Assembly (NCBI GenBank): GCA_963457665.1
Contig: OY735237.1
Coordinates: forward strand, 165,001-229,000
Length of the DNA: 64,000 nucleotides
Direction: 5' to 3'
From: Thysanoteuthis rhombus
Lineage: Eukaryota > Mollusca > Cephalopoda > Oegopsida > Thysanoteuthidae
Position numbers and translations under genes: made by a program. Below the pieces are notes generated by a model. That model saw nothing but the letters and a program-made list of their open reading frames with translations, searched no databases and was not told the origin of the DNA. Positions 1 to 11,632 of this stretch are shown piece after piece; within the stretch, counting starts at the first letter, position 1; each line of letters opens with the position of its first letter.

Positions 1-179
1 TTTTGACTGGCAGACCGATGGAAATGGCCAATGTCTAAAATTCCTCGAACCTCTGACATTTGATTATTTCTTATCAAGTCTTTGAGGCTCCAGGGAACTG
101 GAACCATCAACTGATTAGAAATGCGACTTGTGTTCACGGGAAGGAATTGAATCAAACTGGAAGAAAGTGGTGCCATGGT

Positions 180-1690
180 TGTTAGGAACTCTTTTGTGCC
201 GATAGCAGCCGGTGCCACAAGAATTTACAACCAAAACACAATGCTATACATTTGGATGGAATGGAGAAGGGCAGAGCAATAAATGCGATAATGATAGATT
301 TGTGTTCATAGAATAAAAAAAGGAAAAAGACTCCGTGGGATGTAATGTGTGTCTTTATGATACATGTTACAAGAACCACTCCTTCGATTCTCCTGGCTGT
401 TTGTTTTGACCATTGTACGTGAAGAAGGAGGCATCGAAACGAAAATCCTAAGGCCCTAGCCCGGCCAAAGAAATAGACGATTTAGAGATGAGTCTCAGAA
501 TGATAAATGGAAAGATCAGGGATTACACTGAAGAACTAAATTCAGATCGTGGTTTAAAATGCAAGCAAGTATGCGAGAGCTACTAGGAAATGATGGAAAT
601 GCCAATCAGGAAACTATTGAGTTGTACGAAGATATGAGACACATGACGGCCAAACAGGTGGAAAGTCATTTGTTAGAAGAAAATGAGAAATTATCTAAAA
701 AGTTGGAAACCTGGTGCACCAATTTGCACCATTTGTTGAATGAATTCCATCAAGATGTGAACGTTGTTTTGTGGTTAGGGAATCCTAGCTTCACAAATCA
801 GTCGAAATCGTGAGAAGATATATATTGGGGAATACATTTCTCGATTGATGGCTGAAAACACTGAGAAGAATTGGAAAGCAAAACAATCGGCTCGGTTTCT
901 TTGACGGTTGCAAAGAATTCCATTGCCGACAAACAATTTTATCTGGTGTGATCGAATTCAGATATTCGATTCATGTTTGCAACAAGGGCAGTTACGTTTT
1001 TGTTTCTGATCACAAATAACAATCTGTTATTGAATTCACTGATCAGGGAGAATTGGTTAGTGAATCTCAATTATTTGACGCGTGTAAGGTAACCCAAGAC
1101 ATTATTGCTGTTGTGTGTGGTCGGGGAGAAAAAAGGATGATTGGGGTTGGGGGATACATCCTTTTACAAATGAAAAATTAATTTCAACAAATAAGGAATT
1201 TCTTTCTTAGTGTGAAATAAATGGATTTATTTTTGCATGTGATCATTTCTTTAATGCTGATTCCTTCACAAAGGAAGGTGAAAAAATAAAAACAATTACA
1301 ACTGGAGAATCGAGTGGTGGCTTTTGCCACGAATTTGTGCTGATCCCCTGCCAGGGAATTTTGGTGGGACAAAACTAGATTCTTCGGAAATATTCTGTTC
1401 TAATCCAAACGGGAAAAAACTTCTATCGGTAAAAATTGGAGAAAAAATAACGAATTTCTGTGTGGAAAGATTTGGTCATTTTTGATTTTATAACTATGAA
1501 AGATTTTTTTCTTTTTCTCCGAAACAAATTTTCAACAAATTCATTGAAAGATCTGAATGGCATTGTAGAATTTCTCGTTTTCAGAAATAAAATATTTGTT
1601 TGCTTTGAATTGGTGGAGAATATTTGATTCAAATTTCCAAAGATGTCCAACCAAAACTCAACGTGGAAGAATTGCATGGAATGGAAAAGG
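180..1690 (+). pseudogene. Decayed TRIM-like gene, upstream copy
   Basis: Not an intact gene, but coding traces appear in order on the plus strand. Bases 260-285 read roughly LDGMEKGRAINA, and 337-396 read GCNVCLYDTCYKNHSFDSPG, a Cys/His pattern like the second half of a TRIM B-box. Bases 480-540 read DDLEMSLRMINGKIRDYTEE and 559-813 hold an open frame with heptad-like Leu/Ile spacing (EENEKLSKKLETW), so a coiled coil. Bases 1210-1440 read GFIFACDHFFNADSFTKEGE and later a propeller-like stretch. Frames shift between blocks and stops interrupt them. TRIM proteins are usually RING, B-box, coiled coil and a C-terminal domain such as NHL; no RING is seen. The order of blocks is repeated in the next copy, which supports a real gene origin. 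The family call rests on pattern memory only. Confidence 0.42.
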
Positions 1691-2800
1691 CCGAAATATT
1701 AAACGTGAGGAAGACGGACATTGGCCACTTTGCACAAAAAACAAACAAAAAACTTGTACTGTGAGCAATGTATGCGTGTCTTTGTAACGCATGTTCCCCA
1801 GATCACTCGGCTGATTCCCCTGGATATTCATCTCGACTATTATCCGTGTGGGAGGGGTCTTCGAAACAAACATGTCTTCGAAACAAACATCGGGGAGCCC
1901 TACCCCGGTCTAAAAAAAGGGACGATCTCGGGATTGAAGGAAGATTAAGTGTGAAAGAAAAGATGAAGGAATACAGCACGGAGAAAGTGAAAAGCAAAAA
2001 GATTGATTCGGTCTCTTCGGAGTTGGAAGAATTTCATGTGAAACAAATAGAAAAAAAACGCCTTCAATAAAGAAAATAATAAAGGACGAATAATGGAATC
2101 TGTGGGGATTGAACTCGATCATTCATTCAATTCATGGAGGCAAAAGAGACGAACGATGCATTTTCAGGTGTGATTTGTTCAATCAAATAGATAGATGAAT
2201 ATGATGAAGGTGGGTAATTTGTTGGTAAATGTATTTTATCTGATGGAACGAAGGAATTTAACTCCATCGATCTGTGTTGCGTGTCGTTGGGTTAAGGAAC
2301 TTTTATTTTATTTTTAAAGAAATAAAGACCCTCCATTTTTACAGATAGGAAACATTATTGATACAAAAGGAGAATTTTATTCTTTGTGTTAAATAAATGA
2401 AACGATTTCCGCTTGGGGTGTATGGTTTCGAATTATTTCCTTCACAAAAGAAGGCAAAGAAACAAGAACAATTAAAATTGAGAGATCGGGGGCTGCTTGG
2501 TCCCTCATTCGTGTCGATCCCTTAACTGGGAATTCGTGGGGGACAAGATTTAATTTTTCTAAAATATTTTGTTTTGATCCAAACGGGGAAAAAACGTCCA
2601 TCGGTGGAAACAGAAAAAAGCATTTTTGACTTTTTTATGGATAATTTTGGTTGGCATTATTTCAATGATTATGAAGGAATTTTTCTTTTTCGGAAAAATA
2701 TCTGTCCAAATTTGAAAAAAGATCTGAATATGATCCCGCAATCTCTGTTTCAGGAAATAAGATATTAGTGTCTCAAAAATGTTGGAAAGACCTTAAGCAA
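1640..2800 (+). pseudogene. Decayed TRIM-like gene, downstream copy
   Basis: Second tandem copy of the preceding unit. Bases 1672-1700 read LHGMEKAEILN, matching LDGMEKGRAINA upstream. Around 1751-1830 two overlapping frames give LYCEQC and ACLCNACSPDHSADSPG, a B-box-like zinc pattern split by a 1-bp frameshift. Bases 1885-2070 read SSKQTSGSPTP, then EGRLSVKEKMKEYSTEKV and SSELEEFHVKQIEKKRLQ, a Lys/Glu-rich coiled coil that parallels 430-560. Bases 2440-2610 read SFTKEGKETRTIKI then CFDPNGEKTSIGG, matching SFTKEGEKIKTI and CSNPNGK in the first copy. Stops and shifts make it non-coding as a whole. It is likely a remnant of local gene duplication. Confidence 0.42.
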
Positions 2801-3340
2801 AATTTTCAGAATCGTCGACTGACGTAAAAAAATGATTTTTTATTTATTAAAAATGTCTGAATAAGATTTTGACCTTTCTACGATTATTTTCGTATTTCTT
2901 GAATGCTTTTGAATTTTATTGTTCTCATTCTACACTTTTACAATGTTTAATATATTGAAGAATTGATGAAAAAAAAGGTCCAGGAAAAAGGTCGATACTT
3001 TTTTATTATTTTATGACTATTTCTATTATCATTTTGCTGTTGTTTGCTTTGATTTCGGATTATGTAAGTCACCAACCGGTTCTCAGCCAGAAACCTAAAA
3101 TGGCAACTTTGTAAGTTATGACAGTTTGGGCTTTAGAAAGAAAAAAAGGAGGTGAGCTGGGCTCTTATATATACAGATGATATAACACCTCCTCAAACAT
3201 ACTTCTATATATACATAAAGTGATTCATGCTACGTGCACTACATACTTGCCCATTGAATTTTCTAATAATACACGCAGTGGAAGTAACAGCCATTTTCTG
3301 TATTTCATAAATGCTTGGATTTCCAAGAATGCCTATGAAC
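2801..3340. other. Spacer, nothing recognised
   Basis: AT-rich spacer with runs of A and T. I see no coding trace, RNA gene or clear repeat boundary. Confidence 0.5.
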
Positions 3341-3344
3341 TTGC

Positions 3345-3610
3345 ACCACAGGAGTCAGATGTGACACAAGGTCGTTGGTAATGTGGGATAGGAGAGAGGA
3401 CACATAAAAATTGCGCTAGTCCCCGCAACCAATGTTGCAAAGGTGTCAGGACAAGCCTGACCCTTCTCTCTCAGTACGATGGGACAGCACTAAGGCGAAC
3501 TGCTTTCCTGCGACAGGGTCAAGTAAATATGTGAAATCCTACGGCGAATCAAAAGGCTTCAATGCGCTTAGCAATGCCGAGCCTTAGTGTCCCTCAGTGT
3601 ACTCGGATTG
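3345..3610 (+). repeat. Dispersed repeat R3, copy 1
   Basis: A GC-richer block that recurs at 5680-5925 in the same orientation. Shared landmarks in order are a Gly/Cys-rich start near 'acttgcacc', then 'gtcaggacaagc', 'gatgggacagcac', 'ggcgaactgc', 'gtcaagtaaatat' and 'gcaatgccga'. It contrasts with its AT-rich surroundings, so it is probably a mobile-element fragment. The family is not recognised. Confidence 0.6.
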
Positions 3611-3699
3611 AACACACCCGTCGTACCTTTCTGGCCAATTGGGTGTGTAGGAGCAGCATCTATACTTTTTTGCCCTATCTACCTTACCCCCCACGAGAA

Positions 3700-3895
3700 A
3701 AAGATGTGACATAAGGTCGTTTTTAACGTTGAAAGTTTCTTGAATTCCTTGACAGCAATATTTTCATCTGGTTGGACAGTTAGGTTGATTACTGCCCAAC
3801 AAGTGACTTATTCCTTGATCAACCTTTTATATTTTATCACGACGTGCTACCAAAAGACGTTGATCACAAAACGATTTCTTTTGAATAACCAACCA
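3700..3895 (+). repeat. Dispersed repeat R1, partial copy
   Basis: Partial copy of a repeat seen also at 4115-4400, 11280-11632, 30030-30215 and 59030-59260. The diagnostic end here is 'gctaccaaaagacgttg' followed by 'gaataaccaaccagac'. It runs directly into the trinucleotide repeat at 3899. Confidence 0.5.
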
Positions 3896-3898
3896 GAC

Positions 3899-3944
3899 TT
3901 ATTATTATTATTAATATCATCATCATTATTATTATTATTATTAT

Positions 3945-4009
<65 letters not shown>

Positions 4010-4010
4010 A
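3899..4010. repeat. (TTA)n then (TAG)n microsatellite
   Basis: A TTA-type trinucleotide stretch to about 3945 grades into roughly 22 near-perfect TAG/GTA units. Open frames across it encode only poly-Val or poly-Thr and are not genes. Confidence 0.95.
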
Positions 4011-4068
4011 GAAGAAAAAGAACTGCTACCCACAACACTGGTTAAAATGCTGTTGTTCATGTGTTCTG

Positions 4069-4113
<45 letters not shown>
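4069..4113. repeat. (AC)n(AT)n microsatellite
   Basis: A short (AC)n run passes directly into about 17 perfect AT units. Confidence 0.95.
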
Positions 4114-4114
<1 letters not shown>

Positions 4115-4115
<1 letters not shown>

Positions 4116-4400
4116 TAACTAGGTATCCAGACTTTTCCCATCACTAACCGTTCTTAGTAGAAACTTGAAATATTGCTCACAATATGGGATTTCAGTGTCA
4201 ATTTTCATGTAAGTTTATGCTAAATTGGTCCCTTAGTTCGTGTCCATCCTTGTTTATTTTTTCGGAAAATTAGACATTTTAGTGTCCGGTAGAAGGTAAT
4301 AGAAGCAACGTATCTATTGATTCCTACTTTTTCTAATTCCTTAATATTCCAACATACTATCAAAAGACATCGGTCGCTGGGCTACTGAGAAAACCACCCT
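4115..4400 (+). repeat. Dispersed repeat R1, copy
   Basis: Contains the R1 landmarks 'tgtaagtttatgctaaa', 'ttggtcccttagtt', 'tagtgtccgg' and the terminal 'catactatcaaaagac'. Orientation matches the copies at 11280 and 30030. Confidence 0.55.
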
Positions 4401-4448
4401 TCCTCATATCTCATCTGTAGTGTATATGATTGTTATTGTTCTTGCTGG

Positions 4449-4612
4449 TAAGGTGCCCATCAGATAATCTGCCGATCAAGAGATTGGACCACAGAAGAAT
4501 GCCCATCAAGGGACCCCAGGAAAATACCAATCAGGAAATCTGCCCATCAAGAGATTGGACCCCGTAAAAATTGCCCAACGGGAAATCTGCCAATCACGAA
4601 TTTGCACAACTG
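4449..4612. repeat. Short tandem array, period about 71 bp
   Basis: 'gatcaagagattggacc' near 4471 recurs as 'catcaagagattggacc' about 71 bp later, and subunits built on 'tgcccatcaag' or 'taccaatcaggaaatc' fill the space between. The larger unit looks assembled from a roughly 23-bp module. Confidence 0.7.
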
Positions 4613-5345
4613 ACTCTTTTCTTTTGATTTTTAGTTAATGAACAAATATTTATATTGTTTTTTGGGGGTTTTTTTTGTTTTCACACACTGACCATCTTGA
4701 ATTCAACGAGGAAGGAAAAGTGTTTGTTTTTTGTTTGGTTTTTATCAAATCTTTTGATACAACTTAGAATTCAAATCAGGAGCACTGTGGTTGAGTGCGA
4801 AAAAAAAAGAAATGATTAAGTTAGAATTTTTTTTTAAGAACAATCTATTAAAAGCAATGATAATAAATTGTTTTCCTTCCTTGAATTCTCTTATTTCTTT
4901 GAATTCTTGATGAAAAAGAAAAGATTTTTGGAGGTTTTTTTCAGTCCATCTTTTGATTTAATTTAAAATAATTTCGTTTGATTTTACCCTTTTCTTGAAT
5001 TAAATTCTAATTATGTTAGCCTGGTAATTCCGTGTTTTCAGACTTTGGTCCTGGGCTGCTTGTGTGAAATCGTCCTTTCCGATCTTCAGTCTTTAGCTTC
5101 GCAACAATCAGTGGGTTACATTCTGATCTACATCCTTTTTGGTGCCAGGAGGGTATTGGTCCTTGAGTGAGAAACTCCTGCCAGTGCTTATTTAGTATTT
5201 TCATCCCTTACTGTTCAGCAGTAGCATCATTACTATTATTATTTAATGGCTTAGTAGGCACTGGCAGTTTTATAGGAATAGATCATTCTGGTGGATGGGG
5301 AATTTATCCGTAAATAAATACATATAGCTTAAATTCAGCCTCACT
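4613..5345. other. Spacer, nothing recognised
   Basis: AT-rich, with poly-T stretches. No coding trace or repeat identified. Confidence 0.5.
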
Positions 5346-5498
5346 GACCGTCCAGTTCCGTAGCTCAGAAGTAGGATATCGGCTTCCAGGTCCGAAGCTA
5401 AGGTTTCAATCCTGCCTCGTGGTACTGGAAGGGATAATGAAAAACCTATACCCACACTGAAGAGATGTAATACATCGAAACAGCTGTCTGTGGATGAC

Positions 5499-5503
<5 letters not shown>
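5346..5503 (+). mobile_element. tRNA-derived SINE
   Basis: The head carries an A-box-like 'tagctcagaagtagg' (5361-5375) and a B-box-like 'ggtttcaatcctg' (5402-5414), the internal RNA polymerase III promoter of tRNA-type SINEs. The body ends with 'catcgaaacagctgtctg' and then runs into (AT)n. The 'cgaaac..' motif near the end resembles the conserved central domains of several invertebrate SINE superfamilies. The exact family is unknown. Confidence 0.65.
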
Positions 5504-5558
<55 letters not shown>

Positions 5559-5564
5559 GGGGGG
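5504..5564. repeat. (AT)n followed by G8
   Basis: About 26 AT units, then eight G. It sits at the 3' end of the SINE, as is common for SINE tails that seed microsatellites. Confidence 0.95.
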
Positions 5565-5679
5565 TCAATACAAGAGGACACACAATAAACAGTACATAGT
5601 TGCCGAAAAGACAAAATATTTACATTGACAATGTTTTGCGAAGAATATGAGCAGTGCCTGTGAGAACTATTTTCTTATT

Positions 5680-5925
5680 TACTTGCACCCCCACAAAGGT
5701 AAGGATAGGGATGGAACTCCCATGAAAATTGTTCCAATCCCCACAACTAGCATCGAAGGCGTCAGGACAAGCTCGACCCATTCTTCTTTGCGCAATGGGA
5801 CAGCACCGCCCTGGGGCGAACTGCCCCCCCCCCGACTGGGCTGAGTAAATATTTGAGGTCCAAGGACGAATCCTTAGACCCCAATGCACTTCGCAATGCC
5901 GAATCTCAGTGTCCGTCATCCGGTC
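5680..5925 (+). repeat. Dispersed repeat R3, copy 2
   Basis: Second copy of the GC-rich block at 3345-3610, with the same landmarks in the same order. Overlapping open frames of 65-112 codons on both strands come from its GC richness and are not conserved with copy 1, which carries indels relative to it. Confidence 0.6.
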
Positions 5926-8334
5926 TGGAAAAAAACCCGCCAACCCAACTCGGTCCAATGACCGTCAATGTGCACATTCTACACCTTGGTCATATCCAGG
6001 GTACAACTACCTTGATCAGAGCCAAAAGGCCGGACATGGGGTTTGCTGGTGTCTTACCTATATATTATCCTTCGCGTCTCTACTAAACACCAAGCAGTGA
6101 AATTTATTTCTCAAACTGTTTAACTCTTTTGGCCTCCACTTGTATCTTCTGTTTAATCATTTCTTTGATTGTGGATAAATCTTTTGTTGTGGTTGTTTGT
6201 TTTTCTTTCCTCGTGGCTTTCTGTATTTATCAGTTCTAATGTTCACTTCTTTAGAGAGCTCATCAACGATGGATAACTCTGCCCTGGGGTAATCTATCTC
6301 TTTCTGAATCTTTTCTTTCCACTTCGGTTGTATATTCCTGTTTGTTTTTGTTTCTTCGTTTTATATTCGATGACATATGTTGCTGTATATGCAGTAGCGA
6401 AGATTATATTATTTAGAATAGTTTAATGAAAAGGAGTTGACGAAGTCACCGATTATTCGACACCATTGTCTGCTTATACAACTTTTTCAATGCAAGTGTT
6501 GAGAGGTGGGAGTAGCTACAGGAAAAAGACATTTCATCACAGACTCTCAAACGATTCTGTCCAACCCGATGGTCTTCAAGGGACAAAGCATTAACAATCT
6601 TCGGTTTAAATACAATGAAGTCATAAAAGCAACCAGGAATAATTTTGAAATTGAGTATTGCAGATGAATAGGTTGAAGCAATAGAACTTACAAGTAAACT
6701 TTAGTATCATAATAATGCGTGTTACATTTTCCGAGATGTTTTCCTTCATGACTCCTCTAACTTGACAACCCCAAACTGAGTCTACGGACATGCAAGATGC
6801 TGAGATCAAGTTAAGAAACGCAAACAAGTAAATGAAATGGCTACAAGAATCTTTTGGAGATATGAAAACTTCAATTATACAACTGGGTCAGAAACTGACT
6901 TCCTTGAGAAAAGCATCTGTCGCGTAAAAAAAATCACTTTAATGAACTAAGTCAAAACTACTAAAGAGCTGAAAACGATGAAAACTGCTTCAAAATGGAT
7001 TTTATCTTCTCGGTTGCATGAGCATTTTGAATCTTTAAGATGAGTAACTCGAAAATCCAAAGTCCTAAGCTCCAAAGTTTAGGACAATGTTGACAACAAT
7101 AAACTTAACAAAATATTAAAACTTCCAAGTGATCAATACAACGATGATTTGAAGGATTCTTTCCCACAAGAAATGACAAATTTGGCAACAGTAATGAAGC
7201 ATATGATTTTAAAAAACGGAATTAACAAACAGCTGGCCAAATCAGTCATTTGCGAAAATTCGACCTTATCTGATAGCTTCCCTGAAGTTTGTACAGCTTG
7301 TATTTGTTTGAAACTCAGTCCGATATGATTGCGGCAAACGTGAAATTCAATGTCACAAGAGTGACTCTCAAAAATGGGACAGCTAGTAAAATTGACTCCA
7401 ACCAGCGAATCGACTCGTTCACCCCTGAGAAAAGTCCAGAAAGAGAACTTTCCAAGTTGAAGATAGAAATTCAAAGCAACTTTATTCCAGAGTAATTTAC
7501 AAGACTGTAATTGGTAGACACTATATTGTCATCTAGCTTTAGTTGTAAAACTGTTTTATACTTGGTTTTGAATACAATTACAAGAACAAGCTTGAATGAA
7601 ACAGCATAAAACTTTCAAGTAAAAAAAACGTTTAAATCTTTTACTTTGAGGGGAGAGGCGCTAATTCAACAATTTGCATTGGGGCACAGTCAAACCTTGC
7701 ACTGCCCCTAAATATAGAGATAGAGTAAATGCAGAATCACTGAACCAGGGCCCTAGGAAATGCAGGAACAATAAGGATATTTCCGTATTTATTTACGATT
7801 TTTTTTACTTGCCAACTGCCAGATCACCCGCTAATTGCCAAAGTCAACAATCGAAAAGAAATTGCCAAAAAGTTGGAGACATTTTTGAGCTAGAACATGC
7901 GTCAATAACTTTTAAATAGGCCTCAATTGTATGTAGAAGCAATTGTTTTATCATCAATCTTATTACATGAAGTATTGTGATTTTTTTTATTCTAAACTAT
8001 TATTTACTTACGTCGTGATTTTAATTTCACAGTTGCTTTTTATGGCAACTTTATGCTGACGATTCGAGTAGAGGTGCGATGAAAAAAAGATACTGAAATT
8101 AAAAGTGAAGGTAAATAGAAGTATTAATAAATAATGATAGTGAACGAGTCTTTGTAAAAAAAAATTGTAATACCGAAGTATTCAATTATTTTCCAGTTTC
8201 AAGTTGCGTATAGAGTTTATATCTGTGCCCTCGGTGTGTGTGTTTAGTTCAAAGATTCAGCATGTTTGTTTTGGCAGATAGGGCAACGGTAGTATGACTA
8301 ATTGTTGGTTGGTCAAGATGTGGTAAGTTTTGTT
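5926..8334. other. Unresolved region with weak coding-like traces
   Basis: No intact gene. Between 6440 and 7480 short plus-strand stretches look coding-like, for example FKGQSINNLRFKYNEVIKAT near 6575 and FGDMKTSIIQLGQKLTSLRK near 6857, but the frame breaks often. They could be an old transposase or retroelement ORF. I cannot name it. The rest is AT-rich spacer. Confidence 0.3.
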
Positions 8335-8610
8335 GGCTTTGCTGACAAAAGTTTGTTGTCCACATGCACTCATAGCTTCGCTTCATAGTATTTAAAGCTT
8401 CTAGATGGTTTGCGGTGTTGTTTCCGCCTTTGCTAAACCAATGCTGTTGATGTGATTGACAATTTATGGTGCGATGATTCTTTCTAGCACTTAGCAAATA
8501 ATGCATAGCAACTAGACAGAATGGTGGGTTTCAGCAAGGCAACGTTGTCCTTTCTTGAGGATTGGTGGAATTACTGCAGTGTCGGATTTTGAGTATTTTC
8601 TTCGTGAATT
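8335..8610 (-). pseudogene. Non-LTR reverse-transcriptase fragment
   Basis: The minus strand reads, across small frameshifts, a run like AVIPPILKKGQRCLAETHHS, then VLERIIA and IVNHINSIGLAKAE. This matches the conserved start of the reverse-transcriptase domain in CR1/L2/jockey-type LINEs, where a KKG motif is followed by N-Y-R-P-hydrophobic and K-hydrophobic-hydrophobic-E-R-I. Asn-Tyr-Arg is changed to Thr-His-His and in-frame stops are present, so it is a dead fragment. No flanking target duplication was found. Confidence 0.5.
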
Positions 8611-9371
8611 TTAATTCAATTTGAATGTTTTCCAATTCATGGAGGCGAGAGAACGATTCATTGGTTAGCTGCCTCATGCTGACTCACTCTAAAGTTATCA
8701 GTCCAAGCATTATACGCAAAAATGAGATCAACTTCGCACAAATTTTAACAAAGAAAAGACTCAACGGATTTTACATCCTGGATATGTTTTGAATGGGAGA
8801 AAAAAAGTTTTAAAAGGGAAAATCCTGAAATTTAAATGGCCATCAACCGCCCGAATGAAAATGATCTTTCTCGGGATCCGGGCACTGTATTTGGATCAAG
8901 TCTGGTAGGTTAATGGTCTGTGTCTGAGGATGTGCAGTTTCGAGTTTGAAGTTGTTTGGGCAAACAATCACCAGAAGAAAAAAGACTAGTAATTGCATGA
9001 CTTCTGAACGTGACAGTGTAACTCAAGAATCAAACATCCCAATGAAATGTTCTGTGTGTACAAAGGGGGTTCATAGGCATGTCCGTAGGAGTTATATTTT
9101 TTGTAAATATCAATGGTAATCGTTTGGGGTCAGCATTTGCGCTCACACCAAGTCCTGTAGAATGTTGAGCAAAACATGGTAAAAAATGTAAATGAATTGA
9201 CCTGACATATCACTGAAATAAGAATTTCATCGGGTTTACAAAAGTGTATCAGGGACGTTTGCACCTGTTGTGTATGAAATGTCACAACCAAAAACCTGAA
9301 AATAGGTATTTAGCATTTTAGAAGGAACATGTCAGTACCTGTGTACTTCATAGTCGACTGTCTATGGATTG

Positions 9372-9373
<2 letters not shown>

Positions 9374-9416
<43 letters not shown>

Positions 9417-9508
9417 TTACAAAGAGAATTTCATCGGCTAACAGTGTTTCTTGTCAATTTTCAAATTTAAGTATGTGTATTTTAAAGCCCACTCTTCATA
9501 GATTTTCG

Positions 9509-9582
<74 letters not shown>

Positions 9583-9756
9583 TAAAAACATTTTCTCCAC
9601 ATTCCAATTGTGTATTTTGGGGTGTTGTATCAGCTGTGCATAAAAAGCTACAGAAAAAACCGTGAAGTATTCAGTATTCATTTTTCAGGGGAATTTCGAG
9701 TATATGTGTAACCCAGTCCACAGACGATACCATTCCGTTACCCGTTATTTGGCTGG

Positions 9757-9804
<48 letters not shown>
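9374..9804. repeat. Cluster of (AT)n and (GT)n microsatellites
   Basis: Three AT runs (9374-9414, 9511-9558, 9760-9804) with (GT)n at 9558-9582, separated by about 100-180 bp of unrelated sequence. Confidence 0.95.
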
Positions 9805-9805
<1 letters not shown>

Positions 9806-9814
9806 CGAAAAGTA

Positions 9815-10090
9815 AGGATTCAGTTCTGCATTATAGTTACATTACAAATAGACTGTCCCCTCTAAAACGTTTCAAGATGCTTTTTCTCATAACTTTTGAA
9901 GAATGATTTCAAGGAAATCTCCTCTCTGTTTTGACCCATTAAGAGTGTGTACCACCATTTTTAACCCCCTAAAGAATTATACATTAACATATAAAGTAAG
10001 AAACAAGGAATCTGGGCGGAAACTAGGTTCCACTTTGACATTATAGCTACATCGTAAATAGAACCTTTCTCAATCCCCCCACCCAAGGTC
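9815..10090 (+). repeat. Dispersed repeat R2, two copies in tandem
   Basis: The R2 core, about 'attatagttacattacaaa' preceded by 'gaaaagtaaggattc', appears at 9810-9870 and again at 10000-10060 with 'cattatagctacatcgtaaa'. Further copies lie at 18840, 33500, 37400, 58500 and 58760. Between cores are phrases like 'tttttaaccccctaaagaat' that also recur at the other sites. Confidence 0.6.
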
Positions 10091-10415
10091 ATTTGGTAGA
10101 CATGCTAAATTTGGTCGAGCTTCACCCCTGTTTAGGTACTTTTTGTATCGTGATAGACACGCAAACACTGCTCACTTAAATATTTAAGATATATCGTTGT
10201 GGGATACTTCATCACCAGCTCTTCAATGTATCTTGGCAGTTTGTATCTGTTGCGCAGAAAACGTTACAACTAAAATCTATTAGGGAATCAACTTCTGATA
10301 CAGTCGGTTACAAAAATAACTGGTCTTTCTACAAAGAGTGTAAGGAATTTTTGAGCAGAATTCTCTTTACACTTGATATGATCCAACGGTGCTGATTCCG
10401 ATTAGCACAAGGCGG

Positions 10416-10646
10416 TCAATTTGAACGTCTCTGAAGGATGATCCGCGTAACGTTGACAACACGGTAACATTGTAACACTTGCACCTTCACTCTCTCAAAC
10501 TCTAACAGCCATTCTTCTGCCAGCAAGGAACGTACACAAGGCAGCTGTAACCCCCCACCTCTTCTTTGAGCCTTGTCCATCAGTTCATCCATAGAGCTTC
10601 TAGACTGGGGTTGCTCCGGGTCCCCACATGGCATATCGTCGTTCAT
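10416..10646 (-). CDS. Small open reading frame of unknown function, possible exon
   Basis: A 76-codon minus-strand frame in a locally GC-richer island. It starts at an ATG with A at -3 and at +4, a fair animal initiation context. The peptide begins MNDDMPCGDPEQPQSRSSMD and continues with a Leu/Glu/Arg-rich amphipathic stretch including LLAEEWLLEFERVKVQVLQC. No domain is recognised and no signal peptide or membrane segment is seen. It may be a 5' coding exon, as the base composition differs from the surroundings, but I see no strong splice donor at its end. It could equally be a chance frame in a transposon remnant. Confidence 0.22.
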   Translation of the reverse strand: MNDDMPCGDPEQPQSRSSMDELMDKAQRRGGGLQLPCVRSLLAEEWLLEFERVKVQVLQCYRVVNVTRIILQRRSN

Positions 10647-10659
10647 TTTCTTGGAATGT

Positions 10660-11279
10660 TGCCGCCGATCGAATTGGCAATTGTGATCAGAAGAAAAAGT
10701 GATGCCCGATTGACCTCATCTTCGGGTCCATAGAGGTGATGTGAGGAAGAAGCAAAATACAAGACAACAAAAAGCGTGGTAGATTTATACTGGTTTATGC
10801 CATGAGACGACGTGACAAACAACAGGGGATCTGGATTTCATGATTTTAGTTCACTGTTAAGTCAATGTTTTTGGCTTATAAGACGACCCCATTTTTTAGG
10901 GTACTTCAAGCATCGTTTTATCTGCCCAAATATATGGTAATACACTGTTGAAAAAACATAAGAATATACTTCGAAAACCTGGCAATGTGGTGGTCTCAAG
11001 TATAAATTTGCTAAATATCCCCCAGATGTAGAAGGGGCGAAAGTATTTGGATAACATATTTTGAATATGTACTTTTAAACTCTAAAATAAACTCAAAACC
11101 AATTCTAAGCTTTACTTTACTTCAACCGAAGATACTGATGAAAGTGGTAGAAAATTGCCAATTTTCTTCAGCATTTGTATTCTAGTTTTCTTCTGCAGAC
11201 TGAAAGAAAGAATCACTGACTCAAATATATCAGAAACCATAAACCAAAACTGTTAACATCGATCTCTTTCAGTTTTGAA
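10660..11279. other. Spacer, nothing recognised
   Basis: AT-rich spacer. No coding or RNA signal identified. Confidence 0.45.
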
Positions 11280-11632
11280 GTTGGTCTGGCAGTCTATGTA
11301 TGTAAGTATGTTACCTATAGACTGCCCAGTAAAGGTAAAGGACTGAAAATTCAAACATTTACTCTTTATGTCTAGAAAAAACGATTTTTTTCTTTCAACC
11401 CCGACTAATGTTTTAGAGAGGGTCAGTTTTCAATCTAAGTTCTTACTAAAACGATACCCTAGTTTGTGTCCGCGTGTTAATAGACTTTTTCCAGTGCCCA
11501 TCAAAAGAAAAGTAATTTATTCACTGATTACCCCTTTTTCAATTTTTCTAATCGGTTAATCCTAACGCGGCATACTACCAAAAGATGTGGGTTGCGTGAC
11601 AGTTTCTATTGAGTGACCAACCAGACCTTTTT
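11280..11632 (+). repeat. Dispersed repeat R1, longest copy
   Basis: The most complete R1 copy. It contains 'gactgaaaattcaaac', 'tttactctttatgt', 'ttttcaatctaagttctt', 'tagtttgtgtccg', 'ggcatactaccaaaagatg' and 'gagtgaccaaccagacc'. The first half aligns with 59030-59200 and the second half with 30100-30215 and 3740-3895. The element is unidentified, at least 350 bp long and without clear inverted ends. Confidence 0.6.

Noticed and set aside
3740-4045. Poly-Val and poly-Thr reading frames
   Set aside because: They are translations of the (TTA)n/(TAG)n microsatellite.
5270-5614. 114-codon minus-strand frame
   Set aside because: It runs through (AT)n (Tyr-Ile repeats) and a SINE.
9329-9681. 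Open frames over AT/GT repeats
   Set aside because: Products are Tyr-Ile and Thr-His repeats from microsatellites.
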